Shown here: positions 6,514 through 8,059 of the stretch, in pieces
How the letters are laid out: every line of letters begins with the position of its first letter
Numbering within the stretch: position 1 is the first letter of the stretch
From: Oligoflexaceae bacterium
GTDB taxonomy: Bacteria; Bdellovibrionota_B; Oligoflexia; Oligoflexales; Oligoflexaceae
Assembly: GCA_947474445.1 (NCBI GenBank)
Contig: CANJJY010000203.1
Location: 1 to 8,059 of the forward strand
Direction: 5' to 3'
DNA length: 8,059 bases
The notes under the pieces: generated by a model
Seen by the model: only the letters and a program-made list of their open reading frames with translations
Databases searched by the model: none
Told to the model about the DNA's origin: nothing
Made by a program: the position numbers and the translations under genes

Positions 6514-7521
6514 ATGCAAAAGCAGGTGCCCAGGCCAGTTCCCAAGCAAAGTCGCAGCGCGGGTGAGTTTCTGCGTTCGAGTTTTATGCTCGGGACGCTC
6601 TTACTCGTCGCCGTCGCCGTCCTCGTCTGGATCGGCCGTCGGCCGGCTACTGAGGGTTGGTGGAACCAGGTTCCCGAGGACAGCAGCGAAGCGACGACCG
6701 AAGTGAAACCCCATGCAAAAGCTACGGGAAGCTCTGTGCAGGAGAAGGCAAGAGCATCTGGCCGCATGAGCGTTGCAGCGAATGAGGCAACCACCCCTAG
6801 CGATCGCCGGGCGCAGGTCGCGAAAGATGTCACCGATGGCCCCGCCGGCCCCGTTCAAAACGCGATGGAGCTGATCGATAAGGGGCAATGGGCCGAAGCT
6901 GAAAAAATTCTGATCGACTATCTCCGGCAGCATCCCAAAGACGAAATGGGCCTGATCGAGATGGCGATGATACAGGCCTTGGATCGCAAAGACAGCTTGG
7001 CCGCACAACCCTACCTGCAGCAGGCCCTACAGGTAAATCCTCAGAATGAAATGGTCGTCGAAGAACTCTTGCGCACCTACGAAGAAACGCGGAGCTGGGA
7101 AGAGGGTTTGAACTTCCTTAAATCGCTCGGTGCCGAAGATTCAAGCGCTGCGGTGAATTACGGAATTGGATCCGCATTAATAGAGATGAACCGCCCCGCC
7201 GAAGCGATCGAGGTTCTGCAGAAAGCGGTCTATGAGAACGGACTGCAAAGTTTCGATGCAGGCGAAGCGCTCGCGCAGGCTTACGTTGCATCGGGGCGAC
7301 CTGAAGATGCCCTGCGAGAATATAGTAACCTCATGCAAGGTCCCTATAAGACAGACCAGCTGGTCTATACGGAAATTCGCATGGCGAGTACCTTGAACCA
7401 GATGGGACGTTACGCTGAAGCCCGCGATCATTTGGAAAAACTGCTCAAGAACGATCCGTCCAATGAATTCGTCGCTACGCTTCTGCGCGAGAACAGCGAA
7501 AAGATGCAGACGCAGTACTAA
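6514..7521 (+). CDS. Membrane-anchored TPR-repeat protein, possible BatC-like partner
   Basis: This 335-residue protein has a short basic N-terminus, one membrane helix (about residues 24-40, GTLLLVAVAVLVWIG) and a low-complexity linker rich in Ser, Thr, Ala and Lys (about 45-108). A helical tetratricopeptide-repeat domain follows (about 113-330). TPR-like units are visible around 116-149, 150-178, 215-243, 247-270 and 287-316, with motif residues such as GQWAEAEKIL, RPAEAIEVLQKA and GRYAEARDHLEKLL. The positive-inside rule places the TPR part outside the cytoplasm. TPR proteins mediate protein-protein contacts, and Bat clusters commonly encode one (BatC or BatE). Position right after batB suits that role, but it is separated by 106 bases and a promoter, so an unrelated assembly factor is possible. 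TAGGAG (6501-6506) stands seven bases ahead of the ATG and supports the start. Confidence 0.85.
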   Translation: MQKQVPRPVPKQSRSAGEFLRSSFMLGTLLLVAVAVLVWIGRRPATEGWWNQVPEDSSEATTEVKPHAKATGSSVQEKARASGRMSVAANEATTPSDRRAQVAKDVTDGPAGPVQNAMELIDKGQWAEAEKILIDYLRQHPKDEMGLIEMAMIQALDRKDSLAAQPYLQQALQVNPQNEMVVEELLRTYEETRSWEEGLNFLKSLGAEDSSAAVNYGIGSALIEMNRPAEAIEVLQKAVYENGLQSFDAGEALAQAYVASGRPEDALREYSNLMQGPYKTDQLVYTEIRMASTLNQMGRYAEARDHLEKLLKNDPSNEFVATLLRENSEKMQTQY

Positions 7522-7843
7522 TATGGGAGAGAGCCAGGCTCTCAAAGAGAAAACCTCCTGGCCCCAAAGGGGAGGAGGTTCGAGAGGGGACCAAGGACTT
7601 TACTTGTTCTTGGATCAGGACTGCTGGGAAAGCAATCTTAATAACTCAATCGGTCCCGCCCCAATTTGCTTGAATTTTATTTTTTATCCCCCCGATATAA
7701 AAAACGTATTTTATTCATTCCCCATTTTTATGAAGCGCCTGACGCTGAGCTAGAGAAGCTCTGGCCGAGTCTTTCTGTTTTATCAGAATCCATGATAAGC
7801 TGGTGCTAACCCCCACATTCGACCCTCTCAGCAGGATGCATTC
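7522..7843. other. Non-coding stretch with several hairpins and an A/T-rich patch
   Basis: No gene is supported between the TPR gene and the next start. The left part (7529-7613) holds three consecutive inverted repeats, listed separately. The middle (about 7672-7720) is markedly A/T-rich and contains a perfect 8-bp inverted repeat, TTTTTTAT (7680-7687) with ATAAAAAA (7697-7704), around a run of six C residues. The right part has GAGCT/AGCTC (7747-7751 with 7757-7761) and TTATCA/TGATAA (7780-7785 with 7793-7798), the latter 45 bases before the next gene and operator-like. No clear promoter hexamer pair is visible; TATAAA at 7696-7701 lacks a partner. Confidence 0.6.
7529..7613 (+). terminator. 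Hairpin series downstream of the TPR gene, probable transcript end
   Basis: Three inverted repeats lie in tandem starting eight bases after the stop. The first is GAGAG/CTCTC (7529-7533 with 7539-7543). The second and strongest is AACCTCCT/AGGAGGTT (7552-7559 with 7573-7580), which encloses CCCC-AAA-GGGG (7562-7572). The third is CCAAGGAC/GTTCTTGG (7591-7598 with 7606-7613, one G-U pair). No clean U-run follows any of them, so they may act as a weak or factor-dependent terminator or as 3'-end protection. A later weak stem, AAGCAA/TTGCTT (7630-7635 with 7666-7671), is followed by a U-rich stretch (7672-7685). Confidence 0.45.
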
Positions 7844-8059
7844 ATGGCAAGCCCAGCTCAGAAGACCCAGCCCACGGTCTCCCTCGAAGAATTCGATGGA
7901 ATGTTTCTCCAAATCCTCGATCAGCTCGGCAAGTTAGCGCTCGACGGCGCCGGCTCGTGCACATCAGCGATCCTCGATCTCTCGGCGAATTATCTCGAAC
8001 GGGAAGCGTTTGATACGCTGCGCAAATTCTATGATCTCTATTTTAATCACGGTGAGATC
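7844..8059 (+). CDS. Hypothetical protein, 5' part of a gene cut by the window edge
   Basis: An open frame of 72 codons starts at ATG 7844 and runs off the right edge without a stop. AGGA (7833-7836) is a ribosome site seven bases before the ATG. The visible residues begin MASPAQKTQPTVSLEEFDGM and continue as soluble, apparently helical sequence (LQILDQLGKLALD, AILDLSANYLEREAFDTLRKFYDLYF), with no signal peptide or membrane segment. Codon choice resembles the neighbouring genes, which supports it being real. I do not recognise the family. Its transcription is likely independent of the TPR gene, since the 322-base gap contains hairpins. Confidence 0.65.
   Translation, partial: MASPAQKTQPTVSLEEFDGMFLQILDQLGKLALDGAGSCTSAILDLSANYLEREAFDTLRKFYDLYFNHGEI

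Noticed and set aside
6201..6833. Minus-strand frame spanning the batB end, the gap and the TPR gene start
   Set aside because: It overlaps two convincing plus-strand genes and a promoter, and the residue composition looks like an antisense frame.
7523..7753. Small plus-strand frame starting at an ATG right after the TPR stop
   Set aside because: It has no ribosome site, its first third is made of hairpin arms, and the later part translates an A/T-rich non-coding patch.

Overview
The window reads as ordinary chromosomal DNA of a Gram-negative bacterium with roughly balanced GC. It carries no tRNA, rRNA, CRISPR array, insertion sequence or phage gene that I can see. The Gram-negative reading rests on a long E. 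coli-type SppA protease and a Bat (von Willebrand A) membrane cluster. A PilZ protein points to cyclic-di-GMP signalling. The phylum cannot be fixed from this window; a predatory or deltaproteobacteria-like lineage is only a guess. The hexamer CGATCG is unusually common (about 17 by eye in 8 kb), a possible lineage signature.

Layout. On the minus strand at the left lie a PilZ-domain gene (45-410) and, upstream of it in transcription order, a pentapeptide-repeat gene (549-1403). A 207-bp divergent intergenic region holding a ten-base T tract separates them from a tightly packed plus-strand cluster. That cluster is sppA (1611-3479), a DUF58 gene (3485-4366), a BatA-like VWA gene (4369-5373) and a BatB-like VWA gene (5370-6407). 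Spacings are +5, +2 and -4 bases. A 106-bp gap with a good sigma70-type promoter leads to a membrane-anchored TPR gene (6514-7521). A 322-bp non-coding stretch with several hairpins and an A/T-rich patch follows. The first 72 codons of an unrecognised gene (7844 onward) run off the right edge.

How the genes fit together. DUF58, BatA and BatB are the usual core of MoxR/Bat-type clusters, which are linked to envelope integrity, stress tolerance and complex assembly. All three keep a complete MIDAS metal site. The moxR AAA+ ATPase that normally sits just upstream of DUF58 is absent here, and sppA, a membrane protease, sits in its place with apparent translational coupling. The TPR protein, with one N-terminal membrane anchor, is a plausible BatC-like partner but has its own promoter. 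A joint envelope quality-control role for the protease and the VWA proteins is inference.

I found no clearly undescribed system. The points most worth a second look are the sppA-Bat fusion of operons, the palindrome at the sppA/DUF58 junction, the structured leader of the PilZ gene and the hairpin series after the TPR gene.
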